NCBI GenBank assembly: GCA_963210315.1
Contig: OY723238.1
Coordinates: forward strand, 62,001 to 126,000
DNA: 64,000 bases
Direction of reading: 5' to 3'
Origin: Rhynchopus euleeides
Lineage: Eukaryota > Euglenozoa > Diplonemea > Diplonemida > Diplonemidae
A model generated the notes under the pieces. It had not been told where the DNA came from. It saw only the letters and a list, made by a program, of their open reading frames with translations, and made no database searches. The position numbers were made by a program, and so were the translations under genes. Shown in pieces: positions 20,105 through 31,276 of this stretch (the stretch's first letter is position 1; each line of letters opens with the position of its first letter).

Positions 20105-22844
20105 CTAGTAAGGGTCCTTCATTGCGGCCACCGTTTTGCTGAGCGCAGCCCAGTTGTAGTCGTTGGGGTCACGGCGGGCTTCCACGTTCCACAGCTGGCA
20201 CATCACCTGTGGGGGAGCAGGGGTTTGGAGGTGGGGTGCTGTGGGTGACAACATGACGCTTTCACATGACACACGCCTTTGTGCGGAGGGGAGGCGGGCC
20301 ACAGTGTGTACTCTGATGAACGGCCCCCGCTGTGCACTGGTGGGGCGGAGGAATATTGCCTGACTCAGTGCTGTGATGAGACCCCACTGAGGATTCAGTT
20401 GTCCGGAGAATGCCTCGCAAAAAACTCGGAAGAATGAGACTTGCACGAGGGGGACGAACTACAGCATACAGTCTTGAAGCAGGTCGCGACGTGGTTGTTG
20501 AGCCAACGCGACTCGCGCTGAATCGCAATCTCCATCTCATTGAGATAGTCCTGTGTGGGTGTGTTGGGTGGGAGAGGATTGCACGGCACGTTTGCTGCAC
20601 AGCAGCAATACTACGGGTACGGTGAAGCTCGAACACCCTGTCCCCCACGACCATCCTGGCGCCATACGTTGAGCGTCTGGAGCTTCCCCGGGTTGGACCC
20701 TGCGCTGCTGCGCTGCTTGTTCGCACGCTCAACGTCGTTGAGAAGCGAGAGCATGGACTGAAGCAACCCGATCAAGAAGTTGAATGTCGCAATCATCGCG
20801 AACATCGCCTCCTTGTTGGCCGACGAGAAAGTTGCGAGTGCGGACTGTGGTGAGGGCAGTTTGGGAGTGGCCAGGCAACAAGATACTGCAGAAGGGCAAC
20901 CGGATGCAGGCATACCTCTGACTGCTCTGCTGCGAACTTCAGCGCCCGCAGGTCGGCATCCCCCGCGTAAGGAGAGTTCACTGCAGGGATCTCGCCCTGT
21001 TGGTGCGTTGGTGTGTTATGCGGCAACCCACGGCAACATCCCCTCCCCTCTCGGAACACAAACACGCCCCAGGACCAGCAACTGCAAACAAGAAAACAAC
21101 TCCAGTGCCCGAAGGCGAGCAGGCGGGTGCTGGACGCTCTCCCACACCACCACACCGCACCATGCGCCACAGATCTTCAGAGTGGTCTTCTCACCCTCAC
21201 TGCCATGTGCCATACCCTCTTCCTGCTGAGGCCCTCAAAGAGCTGTGTCGCGATCTGGTCGCGGAACACTTTGAACCCTTCGACCATTGTCCATGCACGC
21301 ATGGCGATGCGCTTCCGTTCCTGTCCCCTAGGCGACACGCCTGCCATCTGCTCCGACACGTTCGCCGCGTGGCCAGTTGAGATCCACGACTGCACGCTGC
21401 TGATCTTCTCCTTTGCCGCATCGCCATACGACAGCTTGACGGCCTGCGCATTCTCGATGCGCTTTGTGATAGAGTCCTTCCGCTCCGCCAGCAGGTACGG
21501 CGGTGCTTCGATGAAAAGCCGGAGCGTCTCGGAGTCCGCCAGAGGGCTGTTGAAGCACTCCTGCAGGAACAGCTGGAGCTCGCGCATGCGGAAGGCCACG
21601 TCGGGGTTCTTCATCAGCATCTCGGAGAGTCCCTTGAGGGACCCGCAGTCCTTGCAGAAACGCTGCCCGCCTGTGGGTTTTGGGCAGCACGTGCTGCAGA
21701 AGATCATGTGGCAGTGCCTGCAGTGGTGCTTCCGCACGAACATGCTGAAGTTCGTCCCACACAGGTTGCATCGCACCGCATCGTCGTCGTTCTGCCACGC
21801 GCCCTTCTCATAGCCGGAGTTCTCAAGCTCCTTCCCCTGGAAGGACTCGCCCTTCTTGCCGAGCTTCTCCTTCATGCTCTGCAGCGTCTTTTCCGGCACA
21901 GGCGGGACCAGCACGCTGGGGTTCTCCGCCACGAGGCACTTCCGCAGCCACTCGAAGTCGCGGTAACGCCGCGTCACGCGCACCATCACCAGGCTGTGGA
22001 TTGTGTTGTAGTCGTCCTCCGCCTGCCCGTCGTGGTGGGGCTGCCCCTTGTAGTCGTCGAGCAGCGTGTACACCTTGAAGGTGTACGTCCAGAAGGGGAA
22101 CTCCATCCCCTTGCCGGGGTTGCGCTGCGCGCCCTCCATCTCCACACGCGAGCAGGCGGAGTAGGGCACGCCGCTGGGGGCGAGGCGCAGGTGTTTGCAC
22201 AGCTTGACCACACCGAGCTCCGTGTCCGCATCCCGCAGCACGGAGGATTCGATGCGTATTTTCTTCTCCGCAGCATAGGCGATCGCAAGCTCCCTGCGCT
22301 CGGCAACGGTGCGCCCCTCGAGGCGCGGGCCGAGGTCGAGAGCATGCGCTTTCCAGTCGTCAAAGGACATGCCCTGCGGCACGCTCACCCCTGCCGTGGC
22401 ATCGGCTGCGGAGGAGTCGGTGCCAAGGGGAAGCTTCGAGGCAGCGCTGCCAGCCATCGACGCAGCGCCGCGCAGGAGAGAAGACGCTGCTTTTGCTGCA
22501 GTGTGGATCTGCCCTGCGTTGGACTCGGGGGCCACTACTGCTGCAACCGAAGCGACGCGTGCAATGTGCGACGCGTTATTCGCTGCGGTTTGTGCCTGTG
22601 CCGCTGCCCCCTGCGCTGCATTGCTTGCGGAGGTGGACACTGCCTCGAATGACGGGCGCGGTGCTGCGAACGGATCATCGTCGAAGAAGAGGTCTTCCTT
22701 CGGCTGCGCCGGCTGCGCGTGGCTCGGGCTGGGCTCCTGCGACGACGCCTGCAGCGGGTCCTGGTGCGCCGGCACCACCTCCCCCTTGGGCGACTGCGTG
22801 TCGGACCCGAAAGGGTTGTTGCTGCTGAAGGGGTCGTGCTCCAT
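20105..22844 (-). CDS. SNX-BAR-like sorting nexin with FYVE finger inside the PX domain
   Basis: Five exons: 21216-22844, 20916-20996, 20668-20844, 20470-20550 and 20105-20206. All donors are GTATG and all junctions phase 0; 689 aa. The N-terminus has NPF-type motifs (SSNNPFGS). PX strands and the basic RRYRDFEWL motif lie near residue 290, followed by a PPVP loop. A FYVE finger then begins (CNLCG...RKHHCRHC...CKDC, residues 360-405), and afterwards the PX-type final helix resumes (FRMRELQLFLQECF...SETLRLFI). The rest is helical and fits a BAR domain. PX and FYVE both bind phosphatidylinositol 3-phosphate in known proteins; BAR senses curvature. This would place it on endosomes, probably in retromer-like sorting. 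Confidence 0.85.
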
Positions 22845-23202
22845 CGCTGGGAAGAGCCTGTGCCTGACGGCTCAGGCCAACCTCAGGCCCAGGGTTCTGC
22901 AGGTGGTGGTGCGTGAGAGCTGTGAGGGGAGGGGGTCTCGTTGCACACAACACAACAGCATGGCGTGTGAGAGCGAGCGTCGGAAGGGATCGGAAGGGGT
23001 GGGGGGGTAGTGAAATCGAATTTGAGGGGGTGGGGGGGACACTGTCAGTCAACAGCCACAGTGGCCACCAGTGTCTTGAAGATGGCGAGCTGGTGCTAGA
23101 TAGAGGTGCAAAGGCCCATGCAGGGGTGTCTAATTATGGCGAGCAGCCCCTCCCGCCCCCTCGCTTGTATGTTCACGTTACCTGCTGCGGTGTCACTCAC
23201 AC
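22845..23202. other. Intergenic spacer
   Basis: Between the sorting nexin start and the aminopeptidase stop. G-runs only; nothing recognised. Confidence 0.5.
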
Positions 23203-25961
23203 TCACAGCGAGTTCTTGAGCCACTGGATGACGCCCTCCTGGTAGCGCTTCTTGAAGTCGGCCTCAAGGCGGACTGCCTCGAGCGACATCTTCACCGAAG
23301 CCTCCGCACACTTCCTCTCTGCTTCGTCGACGCTTGCCCACCAAGCCTCGATGCGCTCCGCATCCCCTTCAGTGTAGCAGCACTCCAGAGTGCCCACGAG
23401 GGACATCATCAGGAAGCCGCCGTACTTCTTGTAAAGCGCACCCCAGTTGTCCATCACATGCTGCACCATGAGCTCCGTCCCACACGTGTTGCCCGCAAGC
23501 GAGTAGCAGCCACTGGCGATGTTCTGCGTGCGCACCTTTCCGCTGAAGATGTAGGCAAGTGTCTCTTTCAGCAGGTCAGGGTTGCGCGTCTTCCCGAGAG
23601 CACGCAAGCAGCGCACCTGCTCTGACGGGTCATCGTGGTCTTCAAAGCGCTTGCGCAGCACGTCCCACACCTGGCGGCCTGTGTCGGCCTTCACCAGTGC
23701 GGAGTACATCCCGCCACGCAGGTCTGATGGGAGGTCCGCTTCGTCGCCGGATGCGATGTACTTCTCGAAGCGGCTCTTCGCCTCCTTCAGCACAGCCTCG
23801 TCACCCTCCAGCGCCAGCGTGGTGAGGGCCAACCCGCGAAGCTGCTTCCGGCGGCCGTCGTCGTCTGCGGCGTGCACCCACCCCAGATCTGCCGCCAGGC
23901 TCTTGTGGATCTTCACCGTCAGCTGCGACAGCAGCTTCCGGTCGTCGGACCCACGCAGGATGGAGTCGACGGACGAGAGGGCAGAGCCGATGGACGACCA
24001 CACAGTGATGTCCTGCGGCGCGACGCACGACGACACGAACTGCAGGATGTTGGCGGCAGGCAGCAGGGCTGCACGTGAGGCGGCGGTCAGGTTATTGACG
24101 ATGCCCGCCACGTCGACCGGCTCGAGAGCCCCCGCATTGACAGCCTTCGTGATCTGCTGGAGCAGGGTGTCGTCGTAGTGCACACGCACCACTGCGAACT
24201 GTCCGCAGTTGAGGTTGACCCACTCGGCGCCTTCCGGGATGGGCACCACCTGCGTGCGCTTGTCCAGAAGCACCTTCTCGGAGCCCTTGTCGGTGGCGAC
24301 CGCCAGCGGGATGGCCCACACCTGCTTGTCCTCCTCTGCCGTTGGGGGGCGTGCCGACAGGAAACGGTTCTGCGTGATCTCGACGCCACCCTCGACACGC
24401 CGCGCCTTCAGGATGGGGTACCCCTGCTCGCTGATCCACATTCCCATCACCTGCCTGACGGGCATCTTCGACGACTCCTCGAAAGCGTCCCACAGGTCCA
24501 CCGTCGTGGCATTTTTGTAGGAGAACTTCTTGATGTACGAAGCGAGCGCCGTGCGGAAGTGGTCGGGGCCGATCCACGCGTGCAGCATGCGCATCAGCGA
24601 ACATCCCTTCGCGTAGCTGATGCCGTCAAAGATCTCGTCGATCTCCTCTGTGCGTGACACGGCGACATCCACTTCCACAGGGTGGCTGCTGAGCAGCGAG
24701 TCGCTGTCCAGCGCCTCCTGGTAGTCCTCGCCAATGAACTGCGCCCACGGCTTCCACGTGGGGAACAGCTGGGCCACGGTGTCGAACTCGATGAACGTGG
24801 CGAAGGATTCGTTCAGCCACAGCTCCTTCCACCACTCCATCGTCACCAGGTTCCCAAACCACTGGTGGGCCAGCTCGTGTGCGACGACAAGCGCCACCGT
24901 CAGGCGCGACCGGAAGGAGGAGGACGCATCGCACAGCAGCGTGGTCTCGCGGTAGGTAATCAGGCCCCAGTTCTCCATCGCCCCACACTCGAAGTCAGGG
25001 ATGGCAACCAGGTCGCACTTCTCGAGCGGGTAGTCCACCTCGAAGTACCGCTCGTACACCTCGAGGCACTTCTCAGCCACCTCCAGGCTGAACTGGCCCT
25101 TGGATTTGCGCCCTGGTGTCGTGTAGACGCGCAGCACTGTATCCTTCCCTGAGTTGACCTTCTTCACAACCTTCTCCAGGTACTCCAACTCGCCGACGAT
25201 AAAGGCGAGCAGGTATGTCGACATCACAGGGGTCGTGGCGTAGGTCACAGTCTTGGTCTTTGTCGCGGGGTGTGCCTCTGTCTTGATGACGTGCGTGTTG
25301 GACAGGGCAGTGAGGTTCTCGGGCACCACGAGGGTAATGTCGAACGTCGCCTTGTGCACCGGCTCGTCCCAGCAGGGGAGCGCACGCCTGCAGTCGGCAG
25401 GCTCGAACTGCGTCGTCGCCATGACGTGCTGCTCCTCTTTGCCGTCGGTGGTGGTTTTGAAGGTCGCGGCGTAGAAGCCCTTCATCCTGTCGCTGAGGTT
25501 ACCCACGTAGTCGTACTGCAGCTGCACAGCACCCTTGGTCAGCTTCGACCCGAGTTTCACAGTCGCACGCTCGAGCTCTTCATCCAAATGCACATCCTTC
25601 CCCTCGACGGTGTGCTGTCAGGAGGATATGGGACACACCTACGGCACCAAACATACCGAGACATCACCCTGCACAACACGCACGGAGGTGAAGGTCATGT
25701 CCAGCGCGTTGAGCACCACCGTGTCGGTCTCGACATGCACCACTCCGTCGATGGTGCAGACACCTCCGAACTTCCGGTTCTCCATGTCCAGCGTGAGTGT
25801 CACATTGTAGTGCTGTGGGTGGGCAGGGCGTGGCATGGCATGGCACGGCGGTATGAATTACGAACCCTCTGGTGATGCCGCACCCCACACCCCAACCCGT
25901 CACCACCTTCTGACGTGCATACCGTTGGCAGCACCTCTGTGCCGAGGACATTCCGTTGCAT
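23203..25961 (-). CDS. M1 family zinc aminopeptidase (puromycin-sensitive type)
   Basis: Three exons: 25923-25961 (MQRNVLGTEVLPT), 25657-25812 and 23203-25614. Donors are GTATGC and GTATGT, acceptors CACAG and GACAG; all phase 0, 868 aa. The start of the joined protein, LPTHYNVTLTLDME, matches the usual M1 opening. Exopeptidase motif GAMEN is near residue 275. Zinc site HELAHQWFGN is followed 18 residues later by NESFATF, giving the HExxH-x18-E pattern. The C-terminal half fits the ERAP1_C-like helical domain. It removes N-terminal residues from peptides. No signal peptide, so it is probably cytosolic. Length matches the PSA group. Confidence 0.93.
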
Positions 25962-27372
25962 CCTTCTTGTCACACACACGTTGCCTGGAAGCGGTGTGGG
26001 TGTGGGTTCAAACAGCAGGACCTGGGGAACCTACATAGGTTGGGATGGCACATGACAGCGTACAACCGAGCTTATCCGGCGAAGAACAACATGCCCTCCG
26101 CCACAGCCATCGAACTGTGCCAGGTCTCCCTCCGATGCTGTGAGGGCAAATTTCGCTACTTTTCTGCACTTCTGAGCGCTGGAAAATACTTCGATATTCG
26201 ACGACCCGCTTCAGTGCCAAACTTGAGGGTCTGTGGGGCTGGTGCTGGCCTTGCCGTGTTTCATTCTTCTGCTGGAAGGCCTTTTGGAGCTGCACATCTT
26301 TTGCAGCAGCGCCGAGCACAGACACCGAGCAAAAAACTGCTCTTGATGCGATCCCCCTCCGCACGCTCACCCCCCTTCAGCACGGCACCGCCTTGCCCAA
26401 CCTTCCAACCCTGCACGACGCGCACTTGCTGCTGCGCGACCGGACCCCACCCCACCCCTCCCCCACCGCCTGCCACACCTCACACCCTCATGCGTCCCGC
26501 CGTGGGCGGGAACATCACAGGAAGGGTAGGGGAGAATGCTGTTGGCGGCAAAATACAAGAATGTGGGCACACACCCCCGCGCGCTTGTTATTGCACCTTG
26601 TTTTTGCCCCTTATTGCGATGCGTTGATCACCCCCCCGCCCCACCCCCTTTCAACTGTGTTGTGCGGGTGTTCGGGTGTGCACCCCCCCCCCTCTCCACC
26701 CCCTCCCGGAGGCCTCGCCACTGAGGGGGTCCCGTTGATATAGTGCAGGTCACACCAGGGGAGAACTCTGTTGGGGCTCCTCCAGGCACGAAAAAAAAAC
26801 GAATAAGGGGCCCTCGCTCAGAAGTAGTGTAGTGTATCAGTTCTCGTGGACTTTCTGTACGCTGCAGGTCCGCTAATCCAACATAGCAAACGCTCAGAAG
26901 AGTGCAGAAGAGTGAGAAGAGGCGATCCGCCTCACGACACTGGGGGGGGGGGGGTCTTCGCTGGTCGTTATCCTTCGTCAATCTTCGTCAGTTTTCAGCC
27001 AATTCAACAGGAAAATTCGAAATGAAATTCCGAAATGCACCAAAATACACCGACGGCCACCCTGTAGCGAAGACCCCACTGGCTGTGAAGTGACACTGTT
27101 TGGCACCCAGTGGCACACAGATCGAAGGCCCCAAACAATGCAACCGGGTGAATCACAAAGAGACAAGGGAGGGCAACGACAGTGGTTGGAGTTTCTTCGG
27201 AACGCTGAACACCCACATTAGGGGGCACACAAAACAGGCGCGCGTGGCCAGCCACTTTTCCAGCCAACCTCGGAGTTTTCGTCGTAGTGTGGGAAAGGCG
27301 GTCCCCCCCCCTCCACCCATCTCAATACCATTTGACTGTCTGCATGAGTGGGGGAGGGGGGGGGGGGGGTTA
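25962..27372. other. Intergenic, repeat fragments
   Basis: No supported gene. It contains an inverted copy of the dispersed 80-bp repeat (26829-26890) and several C and G runs. Confidence 0.5.
26829..26890 (-). repeat. Dispersed 80-bp repeat, copy b (inverted)
   Basis: The reverse complement reads CTATGTTGGATTAGCGG, then CTGCAGCGTACAGAAAGTC and CACGAGAACTGATAC, matching 12696-12775. Confidence 0.6.
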
Positions 27373-28520
27373 GGGGGGGTCAAATGCCACCCTTTTACGT
27401 GGACAAACACGATTTTTCAAAAAACCGGCGCAGAGGCCCCAAAGCCCCCGTAAACCCTCCAAACCCCCCCAGATCGGTCCGGAAACCCATCGAACCCCAC
27501 TTTTCCACCATTCCGGGCACCTCAGGTGCCCGAATTGGGGTACCTAAATTTTGTGCCACCGTTTGGTACCGGACAGTGCCACTGTGTGGGAGGTTGGAAA
27601 AGAAAATGCCCCAACACACCACATCTGAGGGTTGCAATGCATGTTGCTTGCCAACCACGTCATCCGGTGGGTGTCAGGCGCTATGTAGGTGGCATTAGCC
27701 AGGTCTTCGATGTGTTCTGGCTTGTATATGTACCTCCCTGCCACCATGCACCGGGAGGCTGCCTGTAGGTACGGAACAAGTCCAGATGGTCGTGTGATTC
27801 CTGTGCAGCAGTGCTCCACAACCGGGATGTGTTGACAACGACTGTTGCAACACGAGCTGTACATTCCGGGAACACACGAAGTGCGCTGTCGTGGTACCCA
27901 TTGTGCCAGAATTGGTAGTTGCTGCGGTCTACTTTGCCTGGCCCAAGAGCACTGGTACTGAACGGTGCAATATGCGTGGCGAGGTGAATGCAACGGAAGG
28001 GCGCAAAGTCAATACAGCTCTCGGATGGCGGGTGGTGGTGCCACTAGTGTGTGACGTTCACTCGAGGATACAACGCATCACAATGAATCAGCAACCGTGG
28101 ACCGAGTACAATACGCTCTCTGTGGCTGGTGTGGGGGACAAAGGCAGTGCCTGTGCCGCAGGCAGGGAGGTACATATACAAGCCAGAACACATCGAAGAC
28201 CTGGCTCATGCCACCTACATAGCGCCTGACACCCACCGGATGACGTGGTTGGCAAGCAACATGCATTGCAACCCTCAGATGTGGTGTGTTGGGGCATTTT
28301 CTTTTCCAACCTCCCACACAGTGGCACTGTCCGGTACCAAACGGTGGCACAAAATTTAGGTACCCCAATTCGGGCACCTGAGGTGCCCGGAATGGTGGAA
28401 AAGTGGGGTTCGATGGGTTTCCGGACCGATCTGGGGGGGTTTGGAGGGTTTACGGGGGCTTTGGGGCCTCTGCGCCGGTTTTTTGAAAAATCGTGTTTGT
28501 CACCCCCATTTGACCCCCCC
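27373..28520. mobile_element. Foldback element with about 370-bp inverted ends, TA target site
   Basis: 1,148 bp bounded by TA on each side. The left end, GGGGGGGTCAAATG, is the complement of the right end. The inverted repeats run about 370 bp on each side (27373-27743 and 28169-28520) with few differences, including the shared GGGCACCTCAGGTGCCC palindrome. The 425-bp centre has no convincing gene. It fits a non-autonomous Tc1/mariner-type or foldback element and is probably young, since the arms are nearly identical. Confidence 0.8.
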
Positions 28521-29242
28521 TAGGGGGGGGGGGTGGGGGTGGGGGGCATGTTATTTGTTGTCCGCAAAAAAAATAGGAAAAATCTGGAAAAAAACCCGCA
28601 ATAAAAATGGGCGGTGTTACAAGGGCTAGGATGGTGTGGAAGACAGAAGAGAACCCCCAGAAGACAGGATACCTGCCACAAGAGGCATTGGGGGCCTTCG
28701 CTCTGCGGCAAAACTGTCCCTTCGTGTCAGTTTTTTTTGTCTCCCTTTTTTGAGAGGTGACTCACTTCTCTGCACGTCTGAGCGAAGGCCCCCAGAAGAC
28801 AGGACACATTGTACCTGTCACAAGAGGCATTATGTATTTTCAGGGCGTAACCCAACCCACCGCAGGGCAGCCGTGTGGTGATGACGTCTCATGTCACGAG
28901 CGTCCCCCCACCTTGCCTTCCCGGTTGTCCGCGGCGTATTGCAATGCCCATATTTTTCAGGAGAACGAACCCCGCGCCCGACGCTGTCGCGAAGCAAACA
29001 TCTCTGGATGGTGCTGTAGCTCAGACATGCAGAAGGAAGCGCACACCCATGAGCTGTGTCCTTATTAGCAGGGCTTCGGAAGTGCCGCCTTCAATGTCAT
29101 GTTGGCTTTAACCCTCATAACACACCCAGAATCAATCAGCTGACGCAGAGAAGAGTGAGGAAACGCAACACCGCCTCGCAAAAAAAAAACACATGACATT
29201 GGACTTTGCCGCAGTTTTGACACACACACACACACACACACA
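28521..29242. other. Intergenic with a small duplication
   Basis: A segment with CCCCCAGAAGACAGGA, ACCTG and CACAAGAGGCATT occurs at 28653-28692 and again at 28788-28830. A CA microsatellite lies at 29220-29244. No gene. Confidence 0.5.
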
Positions 29243-29601
29243 CAAGCCCTCAAGACTCTTGAAGCGGCCTGACTATTTAGTGTCTTCGTCGCAGCAAGGG
29301 GGCGATATATACCACCCTTTTTATTGATTTCACGTGTCAGTGTTTGACTTTTTCGCAACTTCATTTCTTCCTTTTCTCCCTCTCCAACCCCACCCGTGAC
29401 ACCACCAGGGTTTAGCTAGCCCTGGTCCGATTATCCCCGGTTCTTCGCTGAAGAGACGCGGCCGGGGGGAGGGGTACGAAGAGTACGCGTCGAAACCGGT
29501 GTCACGTCGTGTTGGGGAATCCTTCGGGAGTGCGATACTGAAGGGGAGGTGCTACTGCCCGTGCAGTGCGACACCGCCTTAAAACTTTATAACCACACAC
29601 A
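29243..29601 (+). repeat. 358-bp direct repeat, copy 1
   Basis: Nearly identical to 30042-30399. It contains a GATATATACC box, the GGGTTTAGCTAGCCCTGG hairpin and GTACGAAGAGTACGCG. It sits next to a CA microsatellite. Confidence 0.9.
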
Positions 29602-30041
29602 AACCCTCTATTCCCCCAGGCCTGATGAGCAATCCCCCCTGCCTCATGTTGTGACTTCCTTTCTACCTTGCACAAAACATTCCATTTGCCCCTTTTCTTC
29701 CTTCGAAAGTGTTGTGACTACCCCCCCTTCCCCACCCCTCGGGAGTGCCACTCCTCTGGTGGTTAAAAGTGACCCGCCGTTGTGCCTTCGGCATCTGTTG
29801 CGTGTGCCGTCGTATGCTTCCTATGCACTAGTTATAGCTATCCGGGGGCGGTCTGCTGTCGCACCAGTGGGCTGCCCCACCTCTGCACCCTCGGTTTTTA
29901 AGATGTTCACCACAGCGGAGAATGATCCCCTTCTCTGTGGCGATCGAGCCAAGCTGGACGAGGTTCGCCTTCGGGCGAAGGTCATGTGGGCGGACAAAAG
30001 GTGCCTGCTCCTGAGACTCATCAGCAACCTGTTTCTCCCTT

Positions 30042-30399
30042 CAAGCCCTCAAGACTCTTGGAGCGGCCTGACTATTTAGTGTCTTTGTCGCAGCAAGGGG
30101 GCGATATATACCGCTTTTTTATTGATTTCACGTGTCAGTGTTTGACTTTTTCGCAACTTCATTTCTTCCTTTTCTCCCTCTCCAACCCCACCCGTGACAC
30201 CACCAGGGTTTAGCTAGCCCTGGTCCGATTATCCCCGGTTCTTCGCTGAAGAGACGCGGCCGGGGGGAGGGGTACGAAGAGTACGCGTCGAAACCGGTGT
30301 CACGTCGTGTTGGGGAATCCTTCGGGAGTGCGATACTGAAGGGGAGGTGCTACTGCCCGTGCAGGGCGACACCGCCTTAAAACTTTATAACCACACACA
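30042..30399 (+). repeat. 358-bp direct repeat, copy 2
   Basis: Second copy, 799 bp downstream of the first. The 440-bp spacer has no recognised gene. The arrangement could be a small terminal-repeat element or a simple tandem duplication; the ends do not read TG...CA. Confidence 0.9.
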
Positions 30400-31276
30400 C
30401 ACACACAGTGTTTTTGACACCCTCGTCTGTCTCGGAAATACTGCGAGATACCCTTCGGCCCCTGTTCCTCCTCAGGAGATTTGTGTCGGGCACCCTGCCT
30501 TGCCCCGCGAACACTTGGCTGCAGCATTCACGACGCAAGAGAGCCCCTTGGAGTGAAGGCATCCGCCCCCCCCACCCCCACCCCCCACATCCACTTTCCC
30601 GCTTCTTCTGGTGATGCAAAGCACCTAACGGTGCGTGTGTAGTTCACATCAAGAGCAGATCGCTGGCGTGTGTTCCTTAGGATTGCAGCACATGCATGCT
30701 GGGGGGCGGGGTGGGGGTGGGGGGGGTTGTGAGGCACTTTCATCACTCTTTCTGTTCTGAGCGAAGGCTCCTCCCCATGTGTGTAAACCGCCCCGCATCC
30801 CGCCCCCTCCTCCCCTCCAGGAATGGTTGTGGTGATGTGGCGATCCCCATCCCGCCGTTCGCTGCCAAGACACGCGCATGCTTCCTTTTTTGTTTCGAAG
30901 CCTGTTTGCTTCGTGCTGGGGGCAGGCAGCCCCCCCCCCCCCCCCCACCCCACTGCCAGCCGAGGCCCGTCGCACCCTTAAGAATCTGCGCCGCTTGCAC
31001 TCCCACTTGCGTGTGGACACGCGGGGCGAAGCACCCTCCCTGTCGAAGAGCGGCTTGCCAATCCTGCGTGAGGAGCAGCGTCAGGACGAGGAGCTGCGCT
31101 GCCTGGGGGGCCCGGCGAGCCTGCCGCAGGGGTATGCCCATGTGCCCATGTGCCCATGTGGCACTGTGCCCCAGGGACACCTGGACAGGAGGGCGCGCAG
31201 ACCTCCAGCACAGGAAGGGCCCGAAGGAGGGAGCATTGTCGGTCTCTGCTGTTGTTGGGTTATCAGTGGGGCCGCT
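30400..31276. other. Intergenic, no gene seen
   Basis: GC-rich, with C runs. Open frames on both strands overlap each other and show no family motif. Confidence 0.45.

Noticed and set aside
29220-30410. LTR retrotransposon remnant
   Set aside because: The direct repeats lack TG...CA ends and the 440-bp interior has no coding; kept only as a direct repeat pair.
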